Shown here: one piece after another, positions 16,219-24,681 of the stretch
Layout of the letters: each line of letters opens with the position of its first letter
Numbering within the stretch: position 1 is the stretch's first letter
Origin: Anaerolineae bacterium
GTDB taxonomy: Bacteria > Chloroflexota > Anaerolineae > J102
Assembly (NCBI GenBank): GCA_026985975.1
Contig: JALSPL010000458.1
Span: 1 to 28,422 of the forward strand
DNA length: 28,422 nucleotides
Direction: 5' to 3'
Position numbers and translations under genes: made by a program
Notes under the pieces: model-generated
What the model was told of the DNA's origin: nothing
Database searches by the model: none
Seen by the model: only the letters and a program-made list of their open reading frames with translations

Positions 16219-18672
16219 TTAATCGAACTCCGGCGGCGATACAGGCGCCGTTACCTCGATGCGCACGCCCTGGTGCGGGCCGGACGTCATCTGCATCCTG
16301 CCGCCAATCATTGCCGCCCGCTCGTGCATGTTTAACAGTCCGTAGGATCGTCTCTCCAATAATGCGTCAAAACGGGGAAGGGATTCCATTCCCCGCCCAT
16401 CATCCTGTATGGTCAGGCGTATGTGGCTGTTGGCGTTGGACGCCTCAGTTGGGGGAAGATGCAGTTGCACATCGACATGTCGGGCGTGGGCGTGTTTTTC
16501 TACGTTCCACAGCGCCTCCTGAAAGATGCGGAAGAGCATATTTTCCGTCTCTTCAGAAAGAGGCGTCTCTTCATCACCCTGAACAAAGAAGCTGACGGAA
16601 ATGCCCGTTCGTTCCCGGAATCGTTCACACTGAGAGCGTATGGCGTCGGACAGTCCCAATACATCCAGCGTTGCGGGGCGCAGATCATTGCAGATGCGGC
16701 GCACATCGTTCATTGTTTGTTTAAGTCGCTGGGCCGATTGATCCAGACTGGATTCGGCCAGTTCAGGGTGCAAGACATGTCTATCCCTGATGCTGCGGTA
16801 GATGACGTGGATGTTTTGGATGATATCGTCGTGCAGTTCCCGGGCGATGCGTTTGCGCTCTTCTTCGCGCACAAAAGTAAGGTTTTTGTAAAGTTGCGCC
16901 AATTCCTTTTCTCGCCGTTGCAGTTGGACGAGCAATTTCAGATTTCGGATGACCAGGGCGGTTTGTCGGGCCAGCGTTGCCAGGATGCGCCGGTCTTCTT
17001 CGCTGAAAGCGTCGCCGCTCTGATTCGGACCGACAACCAGCGCCGCCGTGAGATCGGATGCAGATGATTCGCTGGGCAGCCGGGTGGGAATCCACATTCG
17101 GGCGTGGGGGCAGTGGAGCAATGCCTTTTCGGGCGCCGAAAGACGCGAAACAGGCGTTCGTTGACGTAAAACATCACTGGTGATGATGTGTTCAGCCGCT
17201 TGTAATGTCTGATAAAATGGCCCGGCCAGTGAGAACTGTCGTGACTGAAAGGCTTGCAAGGGGCATTCGCCCAAGGCGTGTATGAATATCTGCCCATTCT
17301 TATCATCATCCGACATGGGCAACAAGAAACAGGCGCATCGCAATTTCATGGTGGCTGTTACATTTTCCAACAACGCTTGCGCCAGTTCTTGCGGCCCTTC
17401 AACGCTGGCCAGTTGTTTGCCCGTCCTTTCCACAACCAATTGATAATCATACCATCCGCGATAGAATATCTGATCAACCCAGTGCTGCAAGATGTGATGC
17501 AGGGGAGAAAAAAGCATGGCCAACGAGACGGCCAGTACTGTCGCCAATAAAAGGGAAGCCTCTCGCGTTCGGGGGAAAATGGCGTTCAGAAGCCAGAATA
17601 GCCCGGCAAACAGCCCGGCCATCAATCCAAAAAGAAGAATATGCACCAGTGTGCGGTTGAGAAACCAATCAATAGCCCCCGCCTCACCGCTGCGCAATGC
17701 GTATGCGACTGACAAGGGGAGAAAGATGAGAGAAATAAACAACCAACTGGGGGAAATAATCGGCGTCTGGCGTAACAATAAGGGCAATAAGTAGAACAGG
17801 ATGAAAGGCAACAGACTGGCAAGCATACCAGCGACAATCAGGCGTTGTCGTTGACGCGCCAATGGGGGAGCCTTGGACCATCGGAAAAAGAGTAGTGCAA
17901 CGGCAAAAAAGAGTGCTATAAAAAGGTAGATCAGTTGCAGGATATTCCAGACTTCACCGGAAAAAAAGAAGGATATTCCCCGCCACATGAAGAGAAATCG
18001 CAAGAGAAACAGCAACGCGGCGCCATAGGCCAGATAAATCAGACGTCGCACCCATTGAGACGTGTGTTGTTGCGGGAATGTGGCGAAAAAGTGGATGGTC
18101 ACAGGGATGACCGCTATCAATGCGACGTAGTAAAGATAGCCGCCCCAGCGCAGCGTGTAGGTCCCCAGGCTGCCGCCGGCGAGGATCAGCGCCACCAATT
18201 GGCTGAGCAGGAAAAAATGGCGGATTGTTCTATGTTTGGGATTATAGAGCCAGAGGAGTGTAGCGATGCCCCAATAGAAAAGCGCCACCAGCAGCGGCAT
18301 GATATTTTTCAGACGTTGTGGCCATGAAAGAAGGGGGACAACACTTTTGATGGTTATGGTTTTTCCCCCTCGTTCCAGCGTCCACCAGGTGACGCCGCCC
18401 GCTTTGGCGCCATCAAATACGCTGACGGCCTGACGCCACGGCGTCCCCTGGACAATCAGGAGTCGATCGCCTGGCAGAAATCCAACGTCACTGAAGAAGC
18501 CCAGGGCGTCCAGGTCTAAGATGACGCCTGTTCGGTTTTCGATCTCCACGCCCGGATCTGGAAAACTGGCGCGAAAGAAGATGGCAAAGCCGATTATGAG
18601 CAAAACGCCCAGATCGACCAGCAATAGGAGGAGATGGGAAAGTGGAAAGGATTTAGTGCGCGAGAAAATCAT
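16219..18672 (-). CDS. ComP-like polytopic sensor histidine kinase (NarL/LuxR-partner type)
   Basis: The 817-residue kinase has a first membrane helix (11-32) and an outside loop with a PDZ-like pattern (GFLPGDRLLIVQGTP, 64-78). About eight to nine more membrane helices follow (122-395), then a GAF-like domain (about 420-580), a coiled linker, a HisKA_3 dimerisation domain with phospho-His614 (RELHDDIIQNIH), and a HATPase domain (N723, DDGRGM 757-762, YGLLNMHERA). A first helix, PDZ-like loop and then many helices resembles Bacillus ComP, the receptor for the prenylated ComX pheromone. HisKA_3 kinases pair with NarL/LuxR regulators such as the one at 26699-27334. The gene overlaps the prenyltransferase gene by 20 bp and is last in the array. 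No clear terminator follows. Confidence 0.88.
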   Translation of the reverse strand: MIFSRTKSFPLSHLLLLLVDLGVLLIIGFAIFFRASFPDPGVEIENRTGVILDLDALGFFSDVGFLPGDRLLIVQGTPWRQAVSVFDGAKAGGVTWWTLERGGKTITIKSVVPLLSWPQRLKNIMPLLVALFYWGIATLLWLYNPKHRTIRHFFLLSQLVALILAGGSLGTYTLRWGGYLYYVALIAVIPVTIHFFATFPQQHTSQWVRRLIYLAYGAALLFLLRFLFMWRGISFFFSGEVWNILQLIYLFIALFFAVALLFFRWSKAPPLARQRQRLIVAGMLASLLPFILFYLLPLLLRQTPIISPSWLFISLIFLPLSVAYALRSGEAGAIDWFLNRTLVHILLFGLMAGLFAGLFWLLNAIFPRTREASLLLATVLAVSLAMLFSPLHHILQHWVDQIFYRGWYDYQLVVERTGKQLASVEGPQELAQALLENVTATMKLRCACFLLPMSDDDKNGQIFIHALGECPLQAFQSRQFSLAGPFYQTLQAAEHIITSDVLRQRTPVSRLSAPEKALLHCPHARMWIPTRLPSESSASDLTAALVVGPNQSGDAFSEEDRRILATLARQTALVIRNLKLLVQLQRREKELAQLYKNLTFVREEERKRIARELHDDIIQNIHVIYRSIRDRHVLHPELAESSLDQSAQRLKQTMNDVRRICNDLRPATLDVLGLSDAIRSQCERFRERTGISVSFFVQGDEETPLSEETENMLFRIFQEALWNVEKHAHARHVDVQLHLPPTEASNANSHIRLTIQDDGRGMESLPRFDALLERRSYGLLNMHERAAMIGGRMQMTSGPHQGVRIEVTAPVSPPEFD

Positions 18673-19609
18673 CAGGGATCGTCAGCCATCGTTGGAGATA
18701 CCCGGAAAGAAGGCCTTCCGGATCATCCTTGGCTTGCAGACTGTAATGCGCAATGACTTGGAGCCGGGCGATTTCGGCTACAATGTAGGCGTCTGCGCCA
18801 TGATCTCTGGCAATTTGGCGAATTTGACGCCGCGCGTCCTGGCTGTGTGCAGCTTGGCGCCATAATGATCGGAAATCTTTTCGCACTGAAGGAGGAGCAA
18901 ACTCGGTGATAAAGAAAAATGGCAGGGTGCGTTTGCCTGATGCCAGATCGGAATGGGCGTTTTCCTGAAAGAAGCCGTTGAGATCGTTGATTAGTTGCAG
19001 GGCAACGCCCAGATTATAGCCGAATTTGTAATAGCGGGCCAGCGTTTCCTGAGGGGCTGCGCCGCAATGAGCGCCTGCCTCGACAGCCAGCCCAAAGAAG
19101 GCGCCTGATTTGTTCTGAATATGCAGCCAGTATGTTTCCAGGGCATCGATGCCGCGGGGCAGAAGATCCAGGTGCTGGCCTTCGGCCATAACCAAGATGA
19201 TCTGATTGAAGCGACGGCTCAGGTTTAGATATTGTCCTGTAGAAAAGCTGTTTTCGGCCCGCAGTAGAGCCAGATTGGCGAGGCTGATGAATCCTGTTCC
19301 CAGATTGATGGTTCGCGCCGCGGCGTTGTTTCCTTTCTGCCAATAGGTCACATCGTCGTCTTCTGCGTCATCCAGAAGACGGGCGGCAATGTGCAGGGAG
19401 CGCCACGCCGCAGCGATGGGCGTGACGCTCCCTGCAGAGCCTCCGGCCGCTACACACGCTGTCCGGATCAATCCGAGCGTTTCGGGATGAACGCGCTCGA
19501 ATATCGACAGTATCTGCGTGATGGCGTCCGCATAAGCGGGAGTGGGGATTGCGTGTGTAACAAGCTCCCGCAAAAAGGCGTGGACGGCGGCGGCGAATGC
19601 GTCATCCAT
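18653..19609 (-). CDS. ComQ-like isoprenyl transferase (polyprenyl synthetase fold)
   Basis: The 318-residue protein has the trans-prenyltransferase fold with a first Asp-rich motif LLDDAEDDD (78-86), the GQHLDLL helix (144-150) and KSG (167-169). The second metal site is altered: QLINDLNGFF (205-214) and SDLASGKRTLPFF (220-232) instead of the usual DDxxD and G-K-D-L. ComQ of Bacillus shows the same features: a DDxxD-type first motif (MDDLEDED), GQHDD, and a changed second site followed by a K-x-T-L stretch. ComQ attaches farnesyl or geranyl to a Trp of ComX. Placement directly after a Trp-containing small peptide gene and before a ComP-like kinase supports that role. A chain-length prenyl diphosphate synthase is the alternative. 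Confidence 0.8.
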   Translation of the reverse strand: MDDAFAAAVHAFLRELVTHAIPTPAYADAITQILSIFERVHPETLGLIRTACVAAGGSAGSVTPIAAAWRSLHIAARLLDDAEDDDVTYWQKGNNAAARTINLGTGFISLANLALLRAENSFSTGQYLNLSRRFNQIILVMAEGQHLDLLPRGIDALETYWLHIQNKSGAFFGLAVEAGAHCGAAPQETLARYYKFGYNLGVALQLINDLNGFFQENAHSDLASGKRTLPFFFITEFAPPSVRKDFRSLWRQAAHSQDARRQIRQIARDHGADAYIVAEIARLQVIAHYSLQAKDDPEGLLSGYLQRWLTIPDDFLAH

Positions 19610-19614
19610 GATGT

Positions 19615-19875
19615 TTATGCCGCGCTTCCTTCAGGAGATACGGAAATGAGCGGCCAGCCGATTTCGGGCAGGCCCGGCGTGCTATGATGCACGGTCGGTT
19701 TGCTCATATCCGTTACTGAAGGGAGATGGCGTAAAAAATCGCGCAGGGCCTCTTGCTCCATCTGGGTGAGAGAGATGTCATGCTCCAGCAGGGTCTGGTG
19801 CATGTCCGCTTCGATGCGTTGACGGAAAGGACGGTTGTTCATCAGTTGGTAGATGGCGTAACGAAAGTCTTTCAT
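19615..19875 (-). CDS. ComX-like pheromone precursor with single C-terminal Trp
   Basis: The 86-residue peptide starts MKDFRYAIYQLMNNRPFRQR and continues with a charged helical leader up to about residue 50 (SLTQMEQEALRDFLRHL). ComX leaders look alike: a short N-terminal helix, an N-x-P or N-R-P turn and a second helix. The C-terminal third is open and polar, with the only Trp of the protein at position 74 in PEIGWPLIS. In ComX one Trp near the C terminus is prenylated by ComQ. The start is fixed by AAGGAG 8 nt upstream and an ATGA overlap with the receiver gene. The ComQ-like gene starts 5 nt after its stop. Alternatives are a different RiPP leader or an unrelated small protein. Confidence 0.72.
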   Translation of the reverse strand: MKDFRYAIYQLMNNRPFRQRIEADMHQTLLEHDISLTQMEQEALRDFLRHLPSVTDMSKPTVHHSTPGLPEIGWPLISVSPEGSAA

Positions 19876-20300
19876 GAGTGTGACTCCTTGTGAGATGAGA
19901 TGAGAGAGGAGGTGGGGTGAGTGAAGGTGGAAAGATGCCATTGTTCTACGAGTTCAGAAAGCGCGTCCTGTTCGAGCTCACTTTTGTCAAAATAAGCATC
20001 TGCTCCGGCTGCCATCGCCCGCTGGGCAATGAGGGGGGCGTTATGGGCGCTGTAAATGATGATATGCGTTTTCGGCAAGTATTTTTTGATCTCTTTCGCC
20101 GCGCGGATGCCGTTGATCTCCGGCATCGAAACATCCAGAATGACGATGTGGGGGCGGAGTTGTCGCGCTTTGGCGATGGCTTCGCTCCCATTGCCAGCTT
20201 CGCCCACCACTTGCCAGGGCGCAGTGCTCTCGATAAATTTACGCAACTGGGCGCGCGATGATGGGAAATCGTCGGCAATAAGAAAGGTGATGGCGGACAT
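19872..20300 (-). CDS. Stand-alone response-regulator receiver domain
   Basis: The 142-residue protein is a complete CheY-like receiver: acidic pair D10-D11, phospho-Asp56 in ILDVSMPE, switch Ser84 in YSAH, and Lys106 in YFDKSE. The domain ends near residue 122 and the remaining 20 residues are Ser/Thr/His-rich, so there is no output domain. It lies 13 nt after the ABC permease gene and overlaps the ComX-like gene by ATGA. It may compete for phosphate from the kinase at the end of the operon or act by protein contact. The frame can be read further upstream to 20438, but that part overlaps the permease gene. Confidence 0.88.
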   Translation of the reverse strand: MSAITFLIADDFPSSRAQLRKFIESTAPWQVVGEAGNGSEAIAKARQLRPHIVILDVSMPEINGIRAAKEIKKYLPKTHIIIYSAHNAPLIAQRAMAAGADAYFDKSELEQDALSELVEQWHLSTFTHPTSSLISSHKESHS

Positions 20301-20313
20301 GGCGGAAAGGTGA

Positions 20314-21084
20314 TCAGGAGGGAGTGATATCCTGACGATTGAACAGGTATATTTGCAGGAAGAGCAGAGCCAGGATGATGACGCCCCAGGCCGCGAGGGC
20401 GCTGAAAAAATCATACGCCATGTTTCTATCAAACGCACTGGACAAGAGAATGTGTTCGCTTAGCTGGAAGATGGAGCGGATGGGCGGCAAAGGCAATTGT
20501 TTGCCAAAGGCGACGAAAATATAGAAGGGGAGCAAACTTCCCAGAATGGCGACGGTGCTGTTGCGCACCCGTAGCAGAAGGATTTGCCCCAGGACAACGA
20601 AGATGTAGAGGATGAATCCCCCCCAGAGATAGGCTCCCGTGGCGCGTATCAGACCGCCGGCGGTGGAGAAGGCGTGGTCTTCGATGAGTAGTTGGCCGAA
20701 ACCAAAGAACGCATCCGCCAAAATCGTGCAAGCCAGAAAATAAGGAGCCATGAGCAGGAATAGTGCGATGGCTGCAATGGCGGCCTTGGCGAGGATGAAA
20801 CGGCGACGAGGAATGTGTTCGATGAATGGGCGACGTATGGTGCGCCAGTTGAATTCGGCGAGAATGAGGTGATTGCCTATCGCTACGCCCAGGAATGGCA
20901 GAAAAAGTAGCGAATACAGGTTGACGGTGGCGATCAGAAAGGTGTAGCCCGTCACATAGGTGAGCCCGACGCTGGCGGCTGCGTAGTAGCTGAAAGCGGC
21001 GATGACCGCCAGTAGCAGCGGAGCCAGGCTGAGAAACAGAAACCGGCGATTGGCGATGAACGCCTTCCATTCGATGGTGAGCAT
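20314..21084 (-). CDS. ABC-2 type transporter permease
   Basis: The 256-residue protein has six hydrophobic helices and an amphipathic N terminus (MLTIEWKAFIANRRF), the layout of ABC-2/NatB-like permeases. The conserved cytoplasmic loop IRRPFIEHIPRRRFILAK after helix two is typical. It starts 18 nt after the ATPase gene and would form the membrane half of the exporter. In peptide clusters such pairs export the product or give self-protection. Which peptide it moves (tri-Cys product or pheromone) cannot be told from sequence. Confidence 0.85.
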   Translation of the reverse strand: MLTIEWKAFIANRRFLFLSLAPLLLAVIAAFSYYAAASVGLTYVTGYTFLIATVNLYSLLFLPFLGVAIGNHLILAEFNWRTIRRPFIEHIPRRRFILAKAAIAAIALFLLMAPYFLACTILADAFFGFGQLLIEDHAFSTAGGLIRATGAYLWGGFILYIFVVLGQILLLRVRNSTVAILGSLLPFYIFVAFGKQLPLPPIRSIFQLSEHILLSSAFDRNMAYDFFSALAAWGVIILALLFLQIYLFNRQDITPS

Positions 21085-21102
21085 GATATGGCTTCTCGAA
21101 AG

Positions 21103-22011
21103 TCAGTGGATGCCGATGATGCGAAAGAATGTGTCTTCCAGGTGATTTTTTTCGGGGCGAATGGTCTGAACCAGAATGCCATTTTCGACCAATAGCCGAT
21201 TGACGTGCGCTGGCGATAATCCGGGCGTCAGCCTTATCTGAATGTCATTGCCCTCCACGCGATCCACGACAAAACCGTCATGGGCGCTGAGCAGACTGAT
21301 GGCCGAGGTGGCGTCATCCACGGTGAACCAGTAAGTGTTGGGCGTTACGGTCAGCGCTTCCAACCGATCTTCTCGCACCATGCGGCCATGGGCGATGATG
21401 CCCACCCGATCGGCGATCTGCTCCACTTCGGAGAGGACGTGGCTTGAGAGGAGAATGCTGACCCCCGCCGCCTTCAAATCCAGCACCAGTTGTCGCATGT
21501 CCTTGACGCCATTGGGGTCCAAACCGCTGGTGGGTTCATCCAAAATAAGAAGGTGGGGTGGAATGAGCAGCGCTCTGGCAATGCCCAGGCGTTTTTTCAT
21601 GCCGGTGGAGAAGCCGCCCACTTTGCGCTCGCCCGCATCAGCCATTCCCACCTGCTCCAGTTTGTCCAGTATCGCTTGATCCGAGAGTTTGTGCGCCCGA
21701 CGTCGGACGGAGATCCGCAGGTTGTCGATGGCGGTGAGATGCGGGAAGAAGGCTGGCGTATCCACGAAGCCATCCAATCCCCGGGCCGTCTCAGGTCGCG
21801 CTGGCGCGATTTTCTGGCCGTTGAACTGGATTTCACCGCTGTCGGGCAGCAGTAACCCGAAAATGGTGGAGAGAAGTGTAGTCTTTCCGGCGCCGTTAGG
21901 ACCTAGCAGACCATAGACTTCGCCCTCCTCGACGGACATATCCAGTTTGTCGAGAGCGGTGAATGTTCCGAACCGTTTGGTCAGGCTGCGGATTGTGAGC
22001 AGATGCGTCAT
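21103..22011 (-). CDS. ABC transporter ATP-binding protein (exporter/immunity type)
   Basis: The 302-residue protein has Walker A GPNGAGKTT (37-45), a Q-loop replaced by a VDTPAFFP region (83-90), signature FSTGM (134-138), Walker B LLILDEP (154-160) and switch His191. A C-terminal extension (about 220-302) is of the NatA/BcrA kind seen in bacitracin- and lantibiotic-immunity transporters. The start ATG overlaps the stop of the M50 gene (ATGA). It pairs with the permease just downstream. Confidence 0.93.
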   Translation of the reverse strand: MTHLLTIRSLTKRFGTFTALDKLDMSVEEGEVYGLLGPNGAGKTTLLSTIFGLLLPDSGEIQFNGQKIAPARPETARGLDGFVDTPAFFPHLTAIDNLRISVRRRAHKLSDQAILDKLEQVGMADAGERKVGGFSTGMKKRLGIARALLIPPHLLILDEPTSGLDPNGVKDMRQLVLDLKAAGVSILLSSHVLSEVEQIADRVGIIAHGRMVREDRLEALTVTPNTYWFTVDDATSAISLLSAHDGFVVDRVEGNDIQIRLTPGLSPAHVNRLLVENGILVQTIRPEKNHLEDTFFRIIGIH

Positions 22012-23255
22012 GATGCTTTTTGAATAGCCTGGCGGATGCCCATGAGGGTGGAAAGGCGATAGATGGCGAATCCGACGATAGCGATATCGATGACTAGCAT
22101 TGTCAGCGTGAGGATATGAGGATTCAGGTTGTTCAAGGCCCGGATGCTCGATGAGTTGCTCCAGTGTAGCAGATAGCCATTGAGCTGACGCACGCTCAGA
22201 TAGAGCAGGGTGGTGAGAAAAGCGCTATCCAGGATGACCAGCGCCAGATACAGCGGCGGCAAGCGTCTGTCGCGTTTCTGGATCCACCTTCTGGCGGACG
22301 CCCAGGCTTTGCTGCGCACATCCAGCTCTTTGAATCCCCATTGCGAGAGGATGTAGTAGCCGTCCAGGGGCAGAAAAGGCGTCAGGTTGAACAAAAAGGT
22401 GGCGTAGTTGATGGCGGCGAAGGTCAGCAAGAACGCCTGCCATGCTGTGGGAGCCGCCAGACCGGGCAGGCTGAGCAGCAGAGCCAGATTGGCCAGGGTT
22501 AGATTCATCAGGGGCCCGGCGGCAATGGTCAACAAACGATATCCTGGCGGCAGGGTATAAAGCCCGGGCAATTGCAGGCTGAAAAAGGGGAGGATCATCA
22601 GGTATAACCGCATGGTTATCTGTTTTGGAAAAACGCCCTTTTCGGCGGCGAACAAAGCGTGAGCCGCCTCGTGGAGAGGGATGATCAACAATGGGATGCT
22701 GAGAGAAGTGACAATCAGCAATGGCAGGCTGAGATGGCGTCGCACCTGCAGGAGTTGCGCCAGAGTGAATTGACGTCCTCCCAGAAACATCTGGCCGAGG
22801 ATGATCAGCGTTGTCAGCAAGGCCAGGCTCAGGAGCAGGTGGCGAAAATAACGACTCATTTTTGTCAGGCTTCCCTCCAGTCTGTCGAGGGGGATGGAAA
22901 AGACATCCCAGGAAAGCACCTTGAGCTGGCTGTAAAACGGGCGGCGCTCTTCCTCACCGTCAGCATCTTCCTCCGGCGATTCTTCCAACAATCCATGCCT
23001 GGCCAATTGCTGCACAAAGGCTTGTACATCGGTGCTGATTCTTTGTCGGGCGAGGTTTTCCTGAATCGCTTCGGGCGTGGCGCCCCGTTGCAACTGGTGG
23101 ATGATGTCCATCACCAGGGGACGTCGTCGTTCGTCGATGACAAGATAACGATCGACGGAAATACTGCCTACCAGATATTTGTCGTTGCCGTTTTTCTGGC
23201 TAAATAGCGGCCAGCTTTGGATATCGGCAAGGGGGGTGGATGTTGACTTGTTCAT
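22008..23255 (-). CDS. Membrane M50-type zinc protease with N-terminal PqqD/RRE-like domain
   Basis: The 415-residue protein begins with a winged-helix-like segment (about 30-92: DRYLVIDERRRPLVMDII, then ISTDVQAFVQQLARHGLLEE). This resembles PqqD/RRE domains that hold RiPP leaders. After an acidic linker come about eight membrane helices. The M50 zinc motif HEAAH is at 195-199, and the third ligand lies in LPLDGYY (Asp298). Such 'peptide zinc metalloprotease' proteins are candidates for cutting the leader from a modified peptide within the membrane. The ATG at 23255 shares a base with the stop of the radical SAM gene (TGATG). A TTG two codons earlier is possible. Confidence 0.82.
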   Translation of the reverse strand: MNKSTSTPLADIQSWPLFSQKNGNDKYLVGSISVDRYLVIDERRRPLVMDIIHQLQRGATPEAIQENLARQRISTDVQAFVQQLARHGLLEESPEEDADGEEERRPFYSQLKVLSWDVFSIPLDRLEGSLTKMSRYFRHLLLSLALLTTLIILGQMFLGGRQFTLAQLLQVRRHLSLPLLIVTSLSIPLLIIPLHEAAHALFAAEKGVFPKQITMRLYLMILPFFSLQLPGLYTLPPGYRLLTIAAGPLMNLTLANLALLLSLPGLAAPTAWQAFLLTFAAINYATFLFNLTPFLPLDGYYILSQWGFKELDVRSKAWASARRWIQKRDRRLPPLYLALVILDSAFLTTLLYLSVRQLNGYLLHWSNSSSIRALNNLNPHILTLTMLVIDIAIVGFAIYRLSTLMGIRQAIQKAS

Positions 23256-24679
23256 CAGCAATTCTCGACTTGGAATGGTTGGCCGAGACGAATATCCCGG
23301 TATCGGGAGACGAATCGCTGCCAGTCGGCAGGAGACTGTTGCAGGTGGGTCAGTTCAGAGATGATGGTTTCGGCCACTGTCTGAGTGATGGCGCAACTGA
23401 GGACTTTGCCGTCCAGATGACCGTTTTCAATCTGGTGCGCTCCCAGGCATCCCGTGCATAAGCTGCGGGCCCAGCACGTCTGACATGCGCTCCTCTGCTC
23501 TTTGACGTTATGCAGGAAGAACTCATGCCCCCGCCGCCGAAAGTCATTGTTGTCCAATGATTTCAATCCTGACTGAAAGACGAAGTCTTCCTGCCCGACA
23601 AACATGAAACACGGATAAATGTTGCCCGCTGTGTCGATGGCGAGATCATGAACGCCTGCTGCACACACCATGGGTTGCGGAATTTTCATCAGCAGGGCGC
23701 TAAGCGTGCCCGAGATGAACGAAAAGAGTATAGGGCGGTCGGTCAGGATGGAGTGAATCGCCTTGCGGGTCGCTTCTCGATAATCTCGCACCAACTGGCT
23801 GCGCATGGCCGGGGTCCAGCGCTGGCTGTCATCTGGCGCATACGAGGCGGGCACGATGTGGGGGTTATAGATTTCCTGATCGGCAAAGAACTGCACGATA
23901 TCCCAAATGCTGTATCCGGCTTGCATGGAATAGATGTTGTAGGTGACTTCGATATTGAAGGGAATCTCGTTCGCTTTTAGCTCCGCCAGCGTACGAAAGA
24001 CCCTCTGAAAGGTGCCTCGGCCCCGGGCGTCGATTCGAGAGCGATCATGGACATCCTGGGGGCCGTCGACGCTGATGTTGAGGCCGATTTTGTAGCGCTT
24101 CAAGAGGTCTCTGATGCCGTCATTCCAGATGGTGCCATTGCTGGTGGCGCCAAATTGGGGCAAGTGTGACATTTCACCCCGGGCGACCATCTCTTCACAG
24201 TCATGGCAAACGCTCTCGATGAGCCCCGGATTCAAAAGGGGTTCGCCGCCAAAGAATTGGATATTTTTGACGCCTTTGTAATAGCTGGCGATGTTGCGGA
24301 TGGCGGCGCTGGCATTGTGGGCTGAAAGCCGGCTGATCGTTCCGCCATAGGCGCCGCCGTCGGCGTAACAATAAGTGCAGTTGAGATTACAGGCTGTGGT
24401 GGTGAGAATCGTCAGGCGGTTGAGGATGTGCGTGCCGGTCGTCGCCGCACGATATCGTTCCGCCACGCGTTGTCGTTCCTTCAACAACACAGACTCGATC
24501 TGTCCAAACTGTTTTGGCCGCGATTTGCCATTGGCGGAATGCCCGTTGGCGGATGGGCGGTTGCGTCTGACGTATTGGAACACCTCATCATCAGTCAGAA
24601 AAAACGCCATGCTTTTGGGATCGAAGACCAGATTCGCATTCCATTGGTCTCGAAAGGCGTGCAGTTCTTGGGTGAGCAT
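23255..24679 (-). CDS. Radical SAM/SPASM peptide maturase
   Basis: The 474-residue enzyme carries the radical SAM cluster motif C97-N-L-N-C101-T-Y-C104, then GGEPLL (144-149) and a SPASM-type C-terminal Cys set (339, 357, 399, 402, 408, 411, 429) that binds auxiliary FeS clusters; Cys474 is the last residue. The N-terminal 85 residues (FDPKSMAFFLTDDEVFQYV) look like the leader-contact domain seen in RiPP maturases. These enzymes form thioether, ether or C-C links on Cys-containing cores. The Cys-rich 42-residue peptide encoded upstream is the natural substrate. AAGGAG lies 10 nt before the ATG, inside the stop region of the lipoprotein gene. Confidence 0.93.
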   Translation of the reverse strand: MLTQELHAFRDQWNANLVFDPKSMAFFLTDDEVFQYVRRNRPSANGHSANGKSRPKQFGQIESVLLKERQRVAERYRAATTGTHILNRLTILTTTACNLNCTYCYADGGAYGGTISRLSAHNASAAIRNIASYYKGVKNIQFFGGEPLLNPGLIESVCHDCEEMVARGEMSHLPQFGATSNGTIWNDGIRDLLKRYKIGLNISVDGPQDVHDRSRIDARGRGTFQRVFRTLAELKANEIPFNIEVTYNIYSMQAGYSIWDIVQFFADQEIYNPHIVPASYAPDDSQRWTPAMRSQLVRDYREATRKAIHSILTDRPILFSFISGTLSALLMKIPQPMVCAAGVHDLAIDTAGNIYPCFMFVGQEDFVFQSGLKSLDNNDFRRRGHEFFLHNVKEQRSACQTCWARSLCTGCLGAHQIENGHLDGKVLSCAITQTVAETIISELTHLQQSPADWQRFVSRYRDIRLGQPFQVENC

Positions 24680-24681
24680 GA

